Source: JBHOQX01 sp042408595 (lineage in GTDB: Bacteria > Chloroflexota > Chloroflexia > Chloroflexales > Roseiflexaceae). Taken from it: a stretch of 64,000 nt of DNA. The DNA lies in assembly GCA_042408595.1 (NCBI GenBank), contig JBHOQX010000107.1, positions 50,676-114,675 on the forward strand, written 5' to 3'. The notes under the pieces are model-generated. The model made no database searches and was not told the origin of the DNA. It worked only from the letters and a program-made list of their open reading frames with translations. Of this stretch, positions 47,466-55,935 are shown piece by piece. Every line of letters starts with the position of its first letter. Positions within the stretch are counted from its first letter, which is position 1. The position numbers and the translations under genes are program-made.

Positions 47466-47792
47466 ATGAGCTACCGCAATGTGACAACCACCGAAGTGCA
47501 GGCGCGCATCGCACGCGGCGAGGCGTTTCGTCTGATCGATGTGCGCGAGCCGGCGGAGCACGCCATCGCCCGGATCGAGGGAGCCGAGTTGCTGCCCCTC
47601 AGCCGCGCCGAGGAGTGGATTGCGACACTCAGGCCGGATGAAGATATCGTCATCTTCTGCCACAGCGGGCACCGCAGCCAGCAGATCGCCAGCTATCTGT
47701 CGGCGCGTCTCGGCTTCACCAACGTCGCCAACATGCTCGGGGGTATCGACGACTGGTCGCTGCGCGTCGATCCGGGCGTCCCACGCTACTGA
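47466..47792 (+). CDS. Rhodanese-like sulfurtransferase
   Basis: 108 aa single rhodanese domain. RLIDVREPAEHAIARIEGAELLPL precedes the active loop IFCHSGHRSQQIASYL, whose Cys carries the persulfide, and NMLGGIDDWSL closes the fold. Transfers sulfane sulfur; plausible sulfur delivery to Fe-S or thio-cofactor synthesis given neighbouring genes. ATG 47466 (MSYRNVTTTEV). Confidence 0.9.
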   Translation: MSYRNVTTTEVQARIARGEAFRLIDVREPAEHAIARIEGAELLPLSRAEEWIATLRPDEDIVIFCHSGHRSQQIASYLSARLGFTNVANMLGGIDDWSLRVDPGVPRY

Positions 47793-47855
47793 CGGAGCGG
47801 CCCGTGGGCGATCCACGGCGCTGCGCCGGGGGGCGACCGCGACTGGGGAGCCTCT

Positions 47856-48224
47856 ATGAACTCAGCCCTCAACCAACGTCAGGCGGTATTCGAAGAAGGT
47901 ATTCGTCTCTTCAACACGGAACGCTACTGGCATGCCCATGAAGCGTGGGAGGTGTGCTGGCGCGCAGCGGGCGAGCCGGAGGCGACGCTGTACAAAGGGC
48001 TGATCCAGGCGGCGGCGGCGCTGGTACACTGGCAGCGGGGCAACCTGCGCGGGCTACGGCAGAACTGGGCGAAGGCTCGCCCGCGGCTGCTGGCCACGAG
48101 CGACATCGTGGCCGGCCTGGACGTGCCAGCGCTGATCAGCGGGATGGATGCGCTGGTGAATGCCAGAGGCGAGGGCGCGCCGCCCATCCTCAAGCCGGCG
48201 CCGAACCTTTCGCCATTGTCATAA
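47856..48224 (+). CDS. DUF309 family protein
   Basis: 122 aa helical protein. The signature FNTERYWHAHEAWEVCWRAAG followed by LYKGLIQAAAALVHWQRGNLRGL is diagnostic of DUF309, a small family of unknown function. GGGAG lies before ATG 47856. It is 63 bp after the rhodanese gene. Confidence 0.88.
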   Translation: MNSALNQRQAVFEEGIRLFNTERYWHAHEAWEVCWRAAGEPEATLYKGLIQAAAALVHWQRGNLRGLRQNWAKARPRLLATSDIVAGLDVPALISGMDALVNARGEGAPPILKPAPNLSPLS

Positions 48225-48229
48225 TATAC

Positions 48230-48259
48230 GCACAATGAAGTATGCTATACTCATTGTGC
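48230..48259 (+). promoter_or_regulatory. Palindrome overlapping promoter-like bases upstream of the HD-GYP gene
   Basis: Perfect 9-bp arms (48230-48238 with 48251-48259), extended by GTAT/ATAC after one unpaired A. The interior contains a TATACT (48246-48251), so an operator over the -10 region is possible; a conventional -35 was not identified. Confidence 0.4.
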
Positions 48260-48363
48260 ACCACGATAGTATGTGCTAGCACCGACCATAGAACTGGCCT
48301 CCCCGTATGCGGCCTCCTTTGGGCGATCACCTCTTGACAACGTGCCAGCAGGAGGATGTACGC

Positions 48364-49356
48364 ATGCCAGCACAGATCATGGTTGTCGATGATGAGCCCG
48401 CGATCGTGACCATTCTCGAGCGCCTGCTCATGCGCGAGGGATATTCGGTTGTGACGGCGCGGAACGGGGTGGAGGCGCTGGCGAAGGTTCATGAGCACCA
48501 GCCCGACCTGATCCTGCTGGATGTGATGATGCCTGAAATGGATGGCTTCACCGTCTGCCAGCGGCTGAAGGACGACGCGCGCACCGCGCTCATCCCGATC
48601 ACCATGCTGACCGGGCGGGATGACCACGAGAGCCACCGACGCGGCATCGAGGCCGGAGCGGACGATTTTCTCGCCAAGCCGTTCGAGCAGAGCATCCTGC
48701 GGGCGCGCATCCGCTCGCAGCTACGCCTCAAGCGCCTGACCGACCAGCTCGAACATACCGAGAATGTCATCTTCACGCTCGCGTTGGTCGTTGAAGAGAA
48801 GGACGAGTACACCGAGGGACACCTCCGCCGGCTCCAGGGGTACTCCGGACAGCTCGCCGGCGCCTGCGGGCTGGATGACACCCAGGTGCAGGCGGTGTGC
48901 TATGGCGGCATCCTTCACGATATCGGGAAAATTGGCGTCAGCGAGGCGATTTTGCGCAAGCCCGGCCCGCTGACCGTGGAGGAGATGCAGCAGATGCGTC
49001 AGCACCCGGTGATCGGCGCGCGCCTGATTCGGCAGATGCGATTCGCCCGCGAGGTCGCGCCGATCGTGCGCGGGCATCACGAGTGGTGGAACGGCGCCGG
49101 CTACCCCGACGGGCTGCGTGGGGAGGAGATCCCGATCGGCGCGCGCATTATCACGATCGTGGATGCCTACGACGCTATGACGACCGACCGCCCCTACCGC
49201 GCAGCGCTTACCGATGAGCAGGCGATCCAACGGCTTCAGCAGGGCAGCGGTACGCAATTCGACCCCGATCTGCTGGATGTGTTTTTCGGCCTGCTCTCGC
49301 GCGGCGAGCTGTCGCCCGTCGGCATGGACTTTGTGCAGAACGGCACGCCGGAGTAG
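48364..49356 (+). CDS. Response regulator with HD-GYP c-di-GMP phosphodiesterase domain
   Basis: 330 aa. The receiver domain (IMVVDDEPAIVTILERLLMR, LILLDVMMPEMDGF with the phospho-acceptor Asp, FLAKPFEQ) is followed by HD-GYP: EKDEYTEGHLRRLQGYS, HDIGKIGVSEAIL, HH and NGAGYPDGLRGEEIP. The HD-GYP signature is intact. Active members hydrolyse c-di-GMP. Start ATG 48364 follows AGGAGG. The window also has a GGDEF-like regulator at 14.8-16.2 kb. Confidence 0.95.
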   Translation: MPAQIMVVDDEPAIVTILERLLMREGYSVVTARNGVEALAKVHEHQPDLILLDVMMPEMDGFTVCQRLKDDARTALIPITMLTGRDDHESHRRGIEAGADDFLAKPFEQSILRARIRSQLRLKRLTDQLEHTENVIFTLALVVEEKDEYTEGHLRRLQGYSGQLAGACGLDDTQVQAVCYGGILHDIGKIGVSEAILRKPGPLTVEEMQQMRQHPVIGARLIRQMRFAREVAPIVRGHHEWWNGAGYPDGLRGEEIPIGARIITIVDAYDAMTTDRPYRAALTDEQAIQRLQQGSGTQFDPDLLDVFFGLLSRGELSPVGMDFVQNGTPE

Positions 49357-49431
49357 CTGGAACACGTATGCTGCCTGACGGATGTCGCACCCCCGCCCTT
49401 CCCCCCTGCCCGCTTGATCGGCTGCGGCGCT

Positions 49432-50256
49432 GTGTACACTGACCTTCTGCCGTATCTACGCTGTCCGGCCTGCGTCCAGCCGCTGGCGCTGCACGAGGCG
49501 ACCACGGACATTGCTGGCGAGACGATCGCCGGTCGGTTGTGTTGCGCCGGCTGCGGCGCGGCGTTTCCCATCGCCGATGGGATCGCGGACATGCTCGGGC
49601 CACCGCGCCCGCCGACTATCGCCCAGGCGATCAATGAACTCCCGCTCGCCGCCTGGGGGTACGAGCGCCTGTGGCGGCCGTTCGCGTTGACGTTGCTGAG
49701 CGGCGAGCCGTTCGGCTATGGCCGCGAGCTGCTGCTGATCGCGCGGATGCTCGCCCCGGAGCGCGGCGGGTTGTTTCTGGATGTTGCCTGCTCCAATGGA
49801 CTGTATGCCCGCCTGATCGCGCGGGCCGGGCGCGGCGCGGCGGTGGTTGCCGGCATCGATCACGCGCGGCCGATGCTGGCGCAGGCGCGGCGCTACGCAC
49901 GTCAGGCCGGCCTGCGGATCAGCTTCGTGCGGGCCGAGGCGCAGGCGTTGCCGTTTGTGTCTGGCGCGGCAGCGGGCGTGGCGATCGGCGGCTCGCTGAA
50001 CGAGATCGGCGATCTCGATGCCTGTCTGGCCGAGGCGCGGCGGGCGCTGCGCGGCGACGGGCGCTTCGCCGCGATGTCGCTGGTCCGCGCGGAGCACGCC
50101 GCGGGTCGGGCGATCCAGGCGCTGCTGAAGCCCGGCGGGCTGGCTTTCTGGAGCGACACGGAGCTGCTGGAGCGCTTCAGGCATCACGGGCTGCGCCCGC
50201 TCGAGCACCGGCGCTATGGCGTGGTGCTGTTCGCGGTCTGTGCGCCGGATGGGTGA
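49432..50256 (+). CDS. Class I methyltransferase with N-terminal zinc (Trm112-like) domain
   Basis: 274 aa from GTG 49432 (TTG at 49414 is an alternative; neither has a good ribosome site). The N-terminus YLRCPACVQPLALHE with RLCCAGCGAAFPIADGIADML resembles Trm112/YbaR zinc ribbons. The remainder has motif I GLFLDVACSNGLYARLIA and a typical ubiE-like core (VAGIDHARPMLAQAR, FVRAEAQALPFVSGAA). Methyl acceptor unknown; lipid, quinone or small molecule all possible. Confidence 0.82.
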   Translation: MYTDLLPYLRCPACVQPLALHEATTDIAGETIAGRLCCAGCGAAFPIADGIADMLGPPRPPTIAQAINELPLAAWGYERLWRPFALTLLSGEPFGYGRELLLIARMLAPERGGLFLDVACSNGLYARLIARAGRGAAVVAGIDHARPMLAQARRYARQAGLRISFVRAEAQALPFVSGAAAGVAIGGSLNEIGDLDACLAEARRALRGDGRFAAMSLVRAEHAAGRAIQALLKPGGLAFWSDTELLERFRHHGLRPLEHRRYGVVLFAVCAPDG

Positions 50257-50349
50257 GGCATCGGGTGTCGGGTGCGGTGCGTGGCCAGGACGAGAACGAA
50301 CGGGGCCTGCCACACGCGCGCTGCGCAACCATGGGCGACGGGAACAGCG

Positions 50350-51228
50350 ATGGCTAAGGTGGCTCTGCTGTTGGCCGGCACGGACGATGGGCTGGTGCAG
50401 TTCACCAATCCCGGCGGCGTCGGGCGCTGGCTGCGTGTCGGCCACGCGTTGCGCGGCGCGCCGGTGTGTCTGGTCTGGCTGGCGCCGGACAACCCGCGCC
50501 TGCTCCTGGCCGCGAGCGGCGAGCGGGCGCTCTGGCGGAGCGTGGATGGCGGGGAGACCTGGGCCGAAGCGCTCGCCGATGGGGTGACGGCGCTCGCCGG
50601 CGGGCTGGCCGGCGGGCCGCTGCTGGCCGCGACAGCCGACGGGCGGCTGCTGCGCAGCGAGGATAGCGGCCAGACGTGGGCGCCTGCGCCGGCCCCCGAC
50701 CCGGTGCGGGTGCTGGCCTCCGGCCCGGCGGCCATGCTGCTGGCGGCGGGGCCTGGCGGGGTCTGGGCCTCCGCGGACGGCGGGGCGGCCTGGTCGCTCT
50801 TGGGCGCGAACAGCCCGCGGGCGGTCACGGGGCTGGCGGTGGCCGGCGATACGGTGTATGCACTGAGCGGCGGGGCGCTCTTCCGCTGCGCGGCGCGCGA
50901 CGCCGCCTGGCAGGCGCTCGCCGCGCCGCCCGCCCCGCTCAGCGGCCTGATTGTCCTGCCGGGGCGCGAGCCGGCGCTACTGGCGTCAGCCGGGGCGTCC
51001 CTTCTGCGCAGCGCCGACGGCGGCAACACCTGGACCGCGACAACTGCCGATCCAGCATGGGCCGGGCCGGTGCAGGCGCTCGCGCCGTCCGGCTACCATA
51101 TCGACACAGCCTTCGCTGGGGACGCGGCCGGGATGGTCGCGATCAGCACCGACCGCGGGCGTACCTGGCAGCTCATCCGACAAGGGCTGCCACCGGTGCG
51201 TAGCCTTGCGTCGGGGCGGATCGCCTGA
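50350..51228 (+). CDS. Asp-box (BNR/Ycf48-like) beta-propeller protein
   Basis: 292 aa. Repeating Asp-box motifs such as LWRSVDGGETW, LLRSEDSGQTW, VWASADGGAAW, LLRSADGGNTW and ISTDRGRTW occur about every 40 residues, giving a six- or seven-bladed propeller. No signal peptide is obvious from ATG 50350. Such propellers bind glycans or act as assembly factors. It is 93 bp after the methyltransferase. Function not assignable. Confidence 0.78.
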   Translation: MAKVALLLAGTDDGLVQFTNPGGVGRWLRVGHALRGAPVCLVWLAPDNPRLLLAASGERALWRSVDGGETWAEALADGVTALAGGLAGGPLLAATADGRLLRSEDSGQTWAPAPAPDPVRVLASGPAAMLLAAGPGGVWASADGGAAWSLLGANSPRAVTGLAVAGDTVYALSGGALFRCAARDAAWQALAAPPAPLSGLIVLPGREPALLASAGASLLRSADGGNTWTATTADPAWAGPVQALAPSGYHIDTAFAGDAAGMVAISTDRGRTWQLIRQGLPPVRSLASGRIA

Positions 51229-51406
51229 GCGGCCGTCCTGGACAGGGAGAGTTGGCGGGCGCAGCCCTTCAAGGCTCTTTGTGGCCCACGGGCCGCCACC
51301 GTTGATTCCTCGCTCTCGAATTGGGAGAGGGGTCAGGGGATGCGGGCTGCGGGCGTCTGGTCACGTCGTTTGATGCAATCCCTCTCCACGAGCGGCGGAC
51401 GGGCGC

Positions 51407-51457
51407 TGTGAAGGGAATGTGCAACACATTGACACGTTCTGTGCATGATGGTATACT
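51407..51457 (+). promoter_or_regulatory. CarH-type operator/promoter: four 11-bp repeats over a consensus promoter
   Basis: Perfect TTGACA (51429-51434), 17-bp spacer, TATACT (51452-51457). A TGTGNA-like hexamer repeats with exact 11-bp spacing: TGTGAA at 51407, TGTGCA at 51418, TTGACA at 51429 (the -35 box itself) and TGTGCA at 51440. Eleven-bp direct repeats over the -35 are the known architecture of CarH operators, so autoregulation of the gene that begins 36 bp later is likely. Confidence 0.8.
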
Positions 51458-51492
51458 TGGGCTAGTCTATCGGTGCACAGGTCGAGGAGAGT

Positions 51493-52494
51493 GTGGCCAA
51501 CATACCACAGCTCGGTCAATATTCAACAACCCCGATCTACAACACCAAAGCAGTCGCCCGCGAAACGGACGTGCCGGCGGATACCTTTCGCGCCTGGGAG
51601 CGCCGATACGGCATCCCGCGTCCACCACGTACCGCTGGCCGGCACCGGCTGTATTCGGAGCGCGACATCGCGATCATCCGCTGGCTGCGCGATCGCACCG
51701 CGGAAGGCATGAACATCAGCCAGGCGGTGATGCTGCTCCAGCACAGCCTGGAGCAGGCTGGTGAGGAGCCTGCGCCCGCCGATGAGCCGCGCAGCTTGGA
51801 GCGCCTCAGCCAGGAGTTCCTGGCTGCGTTGACAGATTTCGACGCCCAGCACGCCGATCGGGTGCTCAACGAAGCCTTTGCGCTCCATCCGTTCGAGGAT
51901 GTGCTTCTTGGAGTCATCCAGCCGACGATGGTCGAGATCGGCGAGCTGTGGAGCAACGGCGAGCTCTCGGTCGCTGCCGAACACTTCAGCTCAGAGTTCG
52001 TCCGGCGCAAGCTCGCCAGCCTGATGAACCTGTTCCATGGCGACCCGGCCCGCGGCACCGTGATTATTGCATGTGCCCCGGATGAACTGCACGATCTCGG
52101 CGCGCTCGTCACGGCACTGTTCATCGCGCGGCGCGGTATCAAGGTCGTCTATCTCGGCCCGCAGCTCCCGCTGCCAGATTTGCTTGAGGCGGTGCGCACC
52201 GTTCAGCCCGATCTCGTCTGCCTCTCGGCGACATTGCCGGATACCGCCGCCCAACTCATCGATGCCGCCCAGGCGGTGCGCCAGGTCGCGTCCCATGTCA
52301 AGATCGGATTCGGCGGCCGAGTCTTCAACGTGTACCCCGAGCTGCGCCGTGCCATTTCGGCCACCTTCCTCGGCCAGGACGCGCGCGAGGTCGTCGAGAC
52401 CGTGATGCAGCTTCTCGGCCAGCGGGCGACATCCGCAGACGTATTTCAGCCGTATAATACCCCAGACGGCAGCCTTCCCAAAAGCGATAACTGA
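51493..52494 (+). CDS. CarH-like B12-dependent light-sensing MerR regulator
   Basis: 333 aa. MerR HTH at residues 14-75 (YNTKAVARETDVPADTFRAWERRYG). The central helical domain has W153 followed nine residues later by E163-H164 (WSNGELSVAAEH), the W-x9-EH signature of B12 photoreceptors. The cobalamin-binding domain contains PDELHDLGALVTALF with H200 as the probable lower axial ligand, and VKIGFGGRVFN. These proteins repress carotenoid genes in the dark with adenosylcobalamin and release DNA on light. The next gene is phytoene synthase, matching that role. GTG 51493 follows GAGGAGA. The paralogue CarA is not distinguished. Confidence 0.9.
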   Translation: MANIPQLGQYSTTPIYNTKAVARETDVPADTFRAWERRYGIPRPPRTAGRHRLYSERDIAIIRWLRDRTAEGMNISQAVMLLQHSLEQAGEEPAPADEPRSLERLSQEFLAALTDFDAQHADRVLNEAFALHPFEDVLLGVIQPTMVEIGELWSNGELSVAAEHFSSEFVRRKLASLMNLFHGDPARGTVIIACAPDELHDLGALVTALFIARRGIKVVYLGPQLPLPDLLEAVRTVQPDLVCLSATLPDTAAQLIDAAQAVRQVASHVKIGFGGRVFNVYPELRRAISATFLGQDAREVVETVMQLLGQRATSADVFQPYNTPDGSLPKSDN

Positions 52495-52555
52495 ACGGCC
52501 ACCGGTGGAAGCCGGTGCAGGTTCAAGCCCGGTGTGAAGTCTGGAGGAGAGCGGC

Positions 52556-53584
52556 GTGTCACTCCCCTACCCCGGCCCCCTGACTGTGCCGGCACAGCGC
52601 GAGCGGTCACCCGTGCCCGGCGATGCCTCGGCGATCCTGAATCGGCTGCGTCTGCTTGCCGGGCACGATAGCCACGCTGACGCCGGGCGCGTCGTGGGGC
52701 CGCCAGTCGCGCTTGCCGATGCGTACCGCACCTGTGCCGCGCTGACGCGCCAACATTCGCGCAGCTTCTACCTCAGTTCGCAGTTTTTACCGGTGCGCAA
52801 GCGCCGGGATGTACGCGCGCTGTACGCTTTCTGCCGCACGACGGACGACCTCGTCGATATGCCCTGCGATGGCCCGCACCGCGCCCTGGCGCACTGGGTG
52901 GCGCTGGCGCAGGCGCCGGAGCCGCCCCCAGACAATGCTGTGCTGATCGCCTGGAAGGACACGATGGCGCGCAACGGCATCCCGCAGGCCCTGGCGGATG
53001 AACTGCTCGCCGGTGTCGCGATGGATCTGACGGTTGATCGCTACGAGACATTCGGTCAGCTCTGGCTCTATTGCTACCGGGTCGCTTCGGTCGTGGGCCT
53101 GCTGGCGATGCACATCATCGGGCACGAGCCGGGCGCTGCGCCGTATGCCGTCAAGCTCGGTGTCGCGCTGCAGCTCACGAACATCCTTCGGGATATCGGT
53201 GAGGACGCGGCGCGCGGGCGGATCTATCTGCCGCAGGAAGATCTGGCGCGCTTCGGGCTGCGCGATGCGGATATCCTCGCCGGGCGGCGCGACGAGCGCT
53301 TCGTCGCGCTGATGCGCTTCCAGATCGAGCGGGCCCACGCGCTGTACGACGAAGCATGGCCCGGGATCGCCCTCCTCAGCCGCGACAGCCAGTTTGCGAT
53401 CGCCGCCGCGGCCGATATTTACCGCGGAATCCTTGGCAGGATCGTCGCAAATGAGTATGATGTCTTCACGCGCCGGGCGCATGTCTCCTTCGCAGGCAAG
53501 CTGCTGATGCTCCCGCGCATTCGCCGGCGGGTGCGGGCGCTCTGCCGGCCTGGGCCGGGATCCTCCGGTGTGCAGATCGAGTAA
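52556..53584 (+). CDS. crtB: Phytoene/squalene synthase family protein, probable phytoene synthase
   Basis: 342 aa. Aspartate-rich motifs RTTDDLVD (DDxxD) and NILRDIGEDAARGR (DxxxD) coordinate Mg with diphosphate. The RSFYLSSQFLPV and YCYRVASVVGLLAMHI segments are typical of CrtB. The enzyme joins two GGPP to phytoene, the first committed carotenoid step; squalene synthase or HpnC/D is possible but the neighbouring CarH-like regulator favours phytoene. GTG 52556 follows GGAGGAGAG, 61 bp after the regulator stop, so one operon. Confidence 0.88.
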   Translation: MSLPYPGPLTVPAQRERSPVPGDASAILNRLRLLAGHDSHADAGRVVGPPVALADAYRTCAALTRQHSRSFYLSSQFLPVRKRRDVRALYAFCRTTDDLVDMPCDGPHRALAHWVALAQAPEPPPDNAVLIAWKDTMARNGIPQALADELLAGVAMDLTVDRYETFGQLWLYCYRVASVVGLLAMHIIGHEPGAAPYAVKLGVALQLTNILRDIGEDAARGRIYLPQEDLARFGLRDADILAGRRDERFVALMRFQIERAHALYDEAWPGIALLSRDSQFAIAAAADIYRGILGRIVANEYDVFTRRAHVSFAGKLLMLPRIRRRVRALCRPGPGSSGVQIE

Positions 53585-53682
53585 GCCGCACAGGACGCAG
53601 AGATTGCGCAAAAGGGGTACAATAACCACTGCGTGCTGGGCTCGCTGCTCTCGTATCAAAGGTGGTCTGAACAGTGCTCAGC

Positions 53683-53854
53683 GGATGCGTGGGGCTGTGG
53701 CCCCTACGCATCCTGCTCCGCCGGGCGGTGGGGGACTCAGCGCGCGGCGAAAACTGCTGGAGGGCGCAGTCTTCCATCCCCTCCCGTTGAATCGGCTTCT
53801 CGCAGCACAGGGAACGCACGGGCGCAGATTCGCCCCGACACTCCCTGTGTTTTG
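53683..53854 (+). terminator. Structured region ending in a terminator after crtB
   Basis: Downstream of crtB lie a hairpin at about 53683-53713 (12-13 bp with one bulge) and a terminator-like stem 53806-53813 with 53842-53849 (8 bp plus inner GGGCG/CGCCC), followed by TTTTGT. It also serves as the leader of the next gene. Parts resemble other GC-rich intergenic repeats in this window. Confidence 0.5.
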
Positions 53855-53868
53855 TCTCTCTGGAGCGA

Positions 53869-54462
53869 ATGATGCACGCTGTTCTGCCGAGCGCCTCGCC
53901 TGGCCCCCGCATCTGGCCGCGATGGCCGCTGCTCACCGCGCTGGCGGTGCTGTTCGCCGGGCCGATCGCCGCGCCGCTCTTCCAGGCCACCGGCCTGCCG
54001 TTCCTTGCGCCGACCGGTGCCTTGGCGCGCGACGTACTGGCCCACTACGTCTGCCCGACGCCGGCCAAGTCGTACCTGCTGCTCGGCTTCCCCATGGGCG
54101 TCTGCGCGCGCTGCTGGGGAGCGACGATCGGGCTGTGGGTCGGGTATTGGCTGTATCGCGGCCAGTGGAGCGATGAACCTGGCACGATCAACTATCGCCG
54201 TGCGCCGCTGTCGCGTAGCTCGAAACGGTTCATTCTTCAATGTTCATCATTGATCAGCCGCTATACCGCCCTGCTCTGGCCGCTCCGTCTGCTGATCAGC
54301 GCGCTGCCGTTCCTGCTCTGGCCGGCGGAGATCGCCTGGTGGCCGGCGGCGCCGTATTGGGCGCTGCTGCTGAACGGCGCGCTGGCTGGGGTGTTCGCCG
54401 GGCTGTTCTTCTGCTCCGTGTGGCCGAGGTTCGTACCTCACCGCCAGGGCGCCAGGATGTGA
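53869..54462 (+). CDS. DUF2085 membrane protein
   Basis: 197 aa. Signature MGVCARCWGATIGLWVGYW with a preceding VCPTPAKS identifies DUF2085, small membrane proteins with cysteines of unknown function. About four hydrophobic segments. ATG 53869 (next 53872) follows TGGAG. The C-terminal end is basic (RFVPHRQGAR). Confidence 0.8.
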   Translation: MMHAVLPSASPGPRIWPRWPLLTALAVLFAGPIAAPLFQATGLPFLAPTGALARDVLAHYVCPTPAKSYLLLGFPMGVCARCWGATIGLWVGYWLYRGQWSDEPGTINYRRAPLSRSSKRFILQCSSLISRYTALLWPLRLLISALPFLLWPAEIAWWPAAPYWALLLNGALAGVFAGLFFCSVWPRFVPHRQGARM

Positions 54463-54551
54463 TCCAGGGCCATCCTGTTGAATCGAGAAGGCCCCTGTGG
54501 CGCTCGCGTGCATTGGACAGACTATCCTCTCTGAGCCTTCGCGGTAATTGC

Positions 54552-55850
54552 ATGAACATCTGTCGTACCATCGTTGGCATCACCCTGGCCGCCGCGCTGC
54601 TGGCTGCCTGCTCGCCGGATGAACTGCCGCTGCTGGGGGGCCAGCCGCACGGAGCGGGTGAACGGCCTGCGCCCACCTCTGCCGCGCCGCCTCGGGCGGG
54701 CGAGCCCCCCTCCCCTGCCCCTGGTGCGGCATCTCGCGCGAGCGAAGGGACCGCGCCCACGCCTGCCGCGCCGCTGCCGACCGTGGCGCCCGTGCCGACG
54801 ATCGCGCCGGCGCTGCGCAACGCGCTCGAAGAGGAGCAGCAGCTTCTGGTCGAACTCTACAAGCGCGTCAACCCTTCTGTCGTCAGCATCACCACGGTCG
54901 GGCGGCATCCGGCGGTGAGCGGCGGTAACGTGCCCGAGGGCGACATTCCGCTCGGCCAGGGCTCCGGCTTTCTGTTCGACGACCAGGGGCATATCGTAAC
55001 GAACAACCATGTCGTCGAAGACGGCAGCGCCTTTACGGTGCGCTTCGCCGACGGCACGGCGCTCGAGGCCCGACTCATCGGGCGCGACCCCGGCAGCGAC
55101 CTGGCAGTGATCAAGGTGGACGAGCTGCCGCCGAACACCGCGCCGCTGCCGCTGGCCGACTCGCGCACCGTCGAGGTCGGGCAGACGGCGGTGGCGATCG
55201 GCAATCCGTTTGGCCTGCAGAATACGCTGACGACCGGGGTGATCAGCGGCGTGGGGCGGACGCTCGCCGGGCCGCAGAGCGGGCAGGGCGGGCGCTTCAG
55301 CATCCCGAACGTCATCCAGACCGACGCGGCGATCAACCCGGGCAACTCCGGCGGGCCGCTGCTGAACGTGCGTGGCGAGGTGATCGGCGTGAACACCGCC
55401 ATCCGCAGCGAGAGCGGGACGTTCGAGGGCGTCGGCTATGCCGTGCCGGCCAACGCCGTGGCCCGGGTCGCCCCGGCCCTGATCCGCGATGGGAGCTATG
55501 CCCACCCCTGGATGGGGATCGCGATGTACACGGTCGACCCGATCACGGCCCGGCAACTGGGCCTGCCGGTGCGCCAGGGCGTGCTGGTGACGAGCGTGCA
55601 GCCGGGCAGCCCGGCGGAGCGGGCGGGCCTGCGCGCCGGCCAGCAGAGCGCTCAGGCCGGGGGCCGCACGCTCGCGCCCGATGGCGATATCATTATCGCC
55701 ATCGAGGGGCAGCCGGTGCGCACCAGCGATGACTTGATCTCCTACCTGGAGCTGGAGACCTCGGTCGGGCAGCGAGTGACGCTGACGGTCGTGCGCGACG
55801 GGGCGGAGCAGGCCGTGCCGCTGGTATTGGGCAGCCGGCCGGGTACGTAA
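54552..55850 (+). CDS. HtrA/DegP-type serine protease lipoprotein with PDZ
   Basis: 432 aa. Lipoprotein signal LAAALLAACSP with lipid-modified C20, then a Pro/Ala/Thr linker. The trypsin-like domain has H in TNNHVVEDG, D in PGSDLAVIKV and S in NPGNSGGPLLNVRG, an intact triad. A C-terminal PDZ (YTVDPITARQLGLPVRQGVLV to VTLTVVRDG) regulates activity. Quality-control protease at the outer face of the membrane. ATG 54552 is chosen because the longer frame overlaps DUF2085. Not visibly in an operon. Confidence 0.9.
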   Translation: MNICRTIVGITLAAALLAACSPDELPLLGGQPHGAGERPAPTSAAPPRAGEPPSPAPGAASRASEGTAPTPAAPLPTVAPVPTIAPALRNALEEEQQLLVELYKRVNPSVVSITTVGRHPAVSGGNVPEGDIPLGQGSGFLFDDQGHIVTNNHVVEDGSAFTVRFADGTALEARLIGRDPGSDLAVIKVDELPPNTAPLPLADSRTVEVGQTAVAIGNPFGLQNTLTTGVISGVGRTLAGPQSGQGGRFSIPNVIQTDAAINPGNSGGPLLNVRGEVIGVNTAIRSESGTFEGVGYAVPANAVARVAPALIRDGSYAHPWMGIAMYTVDPITARQLGLPVRQGVLVTSVQPGSPAERAGLRAGQQSAQAGGRTLAPDGDIIIAIEGQPVRTSDDLISYLELETSVGQRVTLTVVRDGAEQAVPLVLGSRPGT

Positions 55851-55935
55851 TCAAGGTTGGCAGGGGATGTACGGATGCCGCGGCCGCCTGTGATTCATCG
55901 TATCGCGGCTGCGTTGGGCCGAGGGGCTGCACCCA

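Noticed and set aside
52495..52555. Possible cobalamin riboswitch piece (GGAAGCCGGTGCAGG) before crtB
   Set aside because: Only a fragment resembles the conserved box; the rest of the aptamer would have to lie in the regulator's coding sequence, and the ACUGU segment is absent.
54240..54551. N-terminal extension of the HtrA frame
   Set aside because: Overlaps DUF2085 and gives no signal peptide; the Met at 54552 begins a proper lipoprotein signal.
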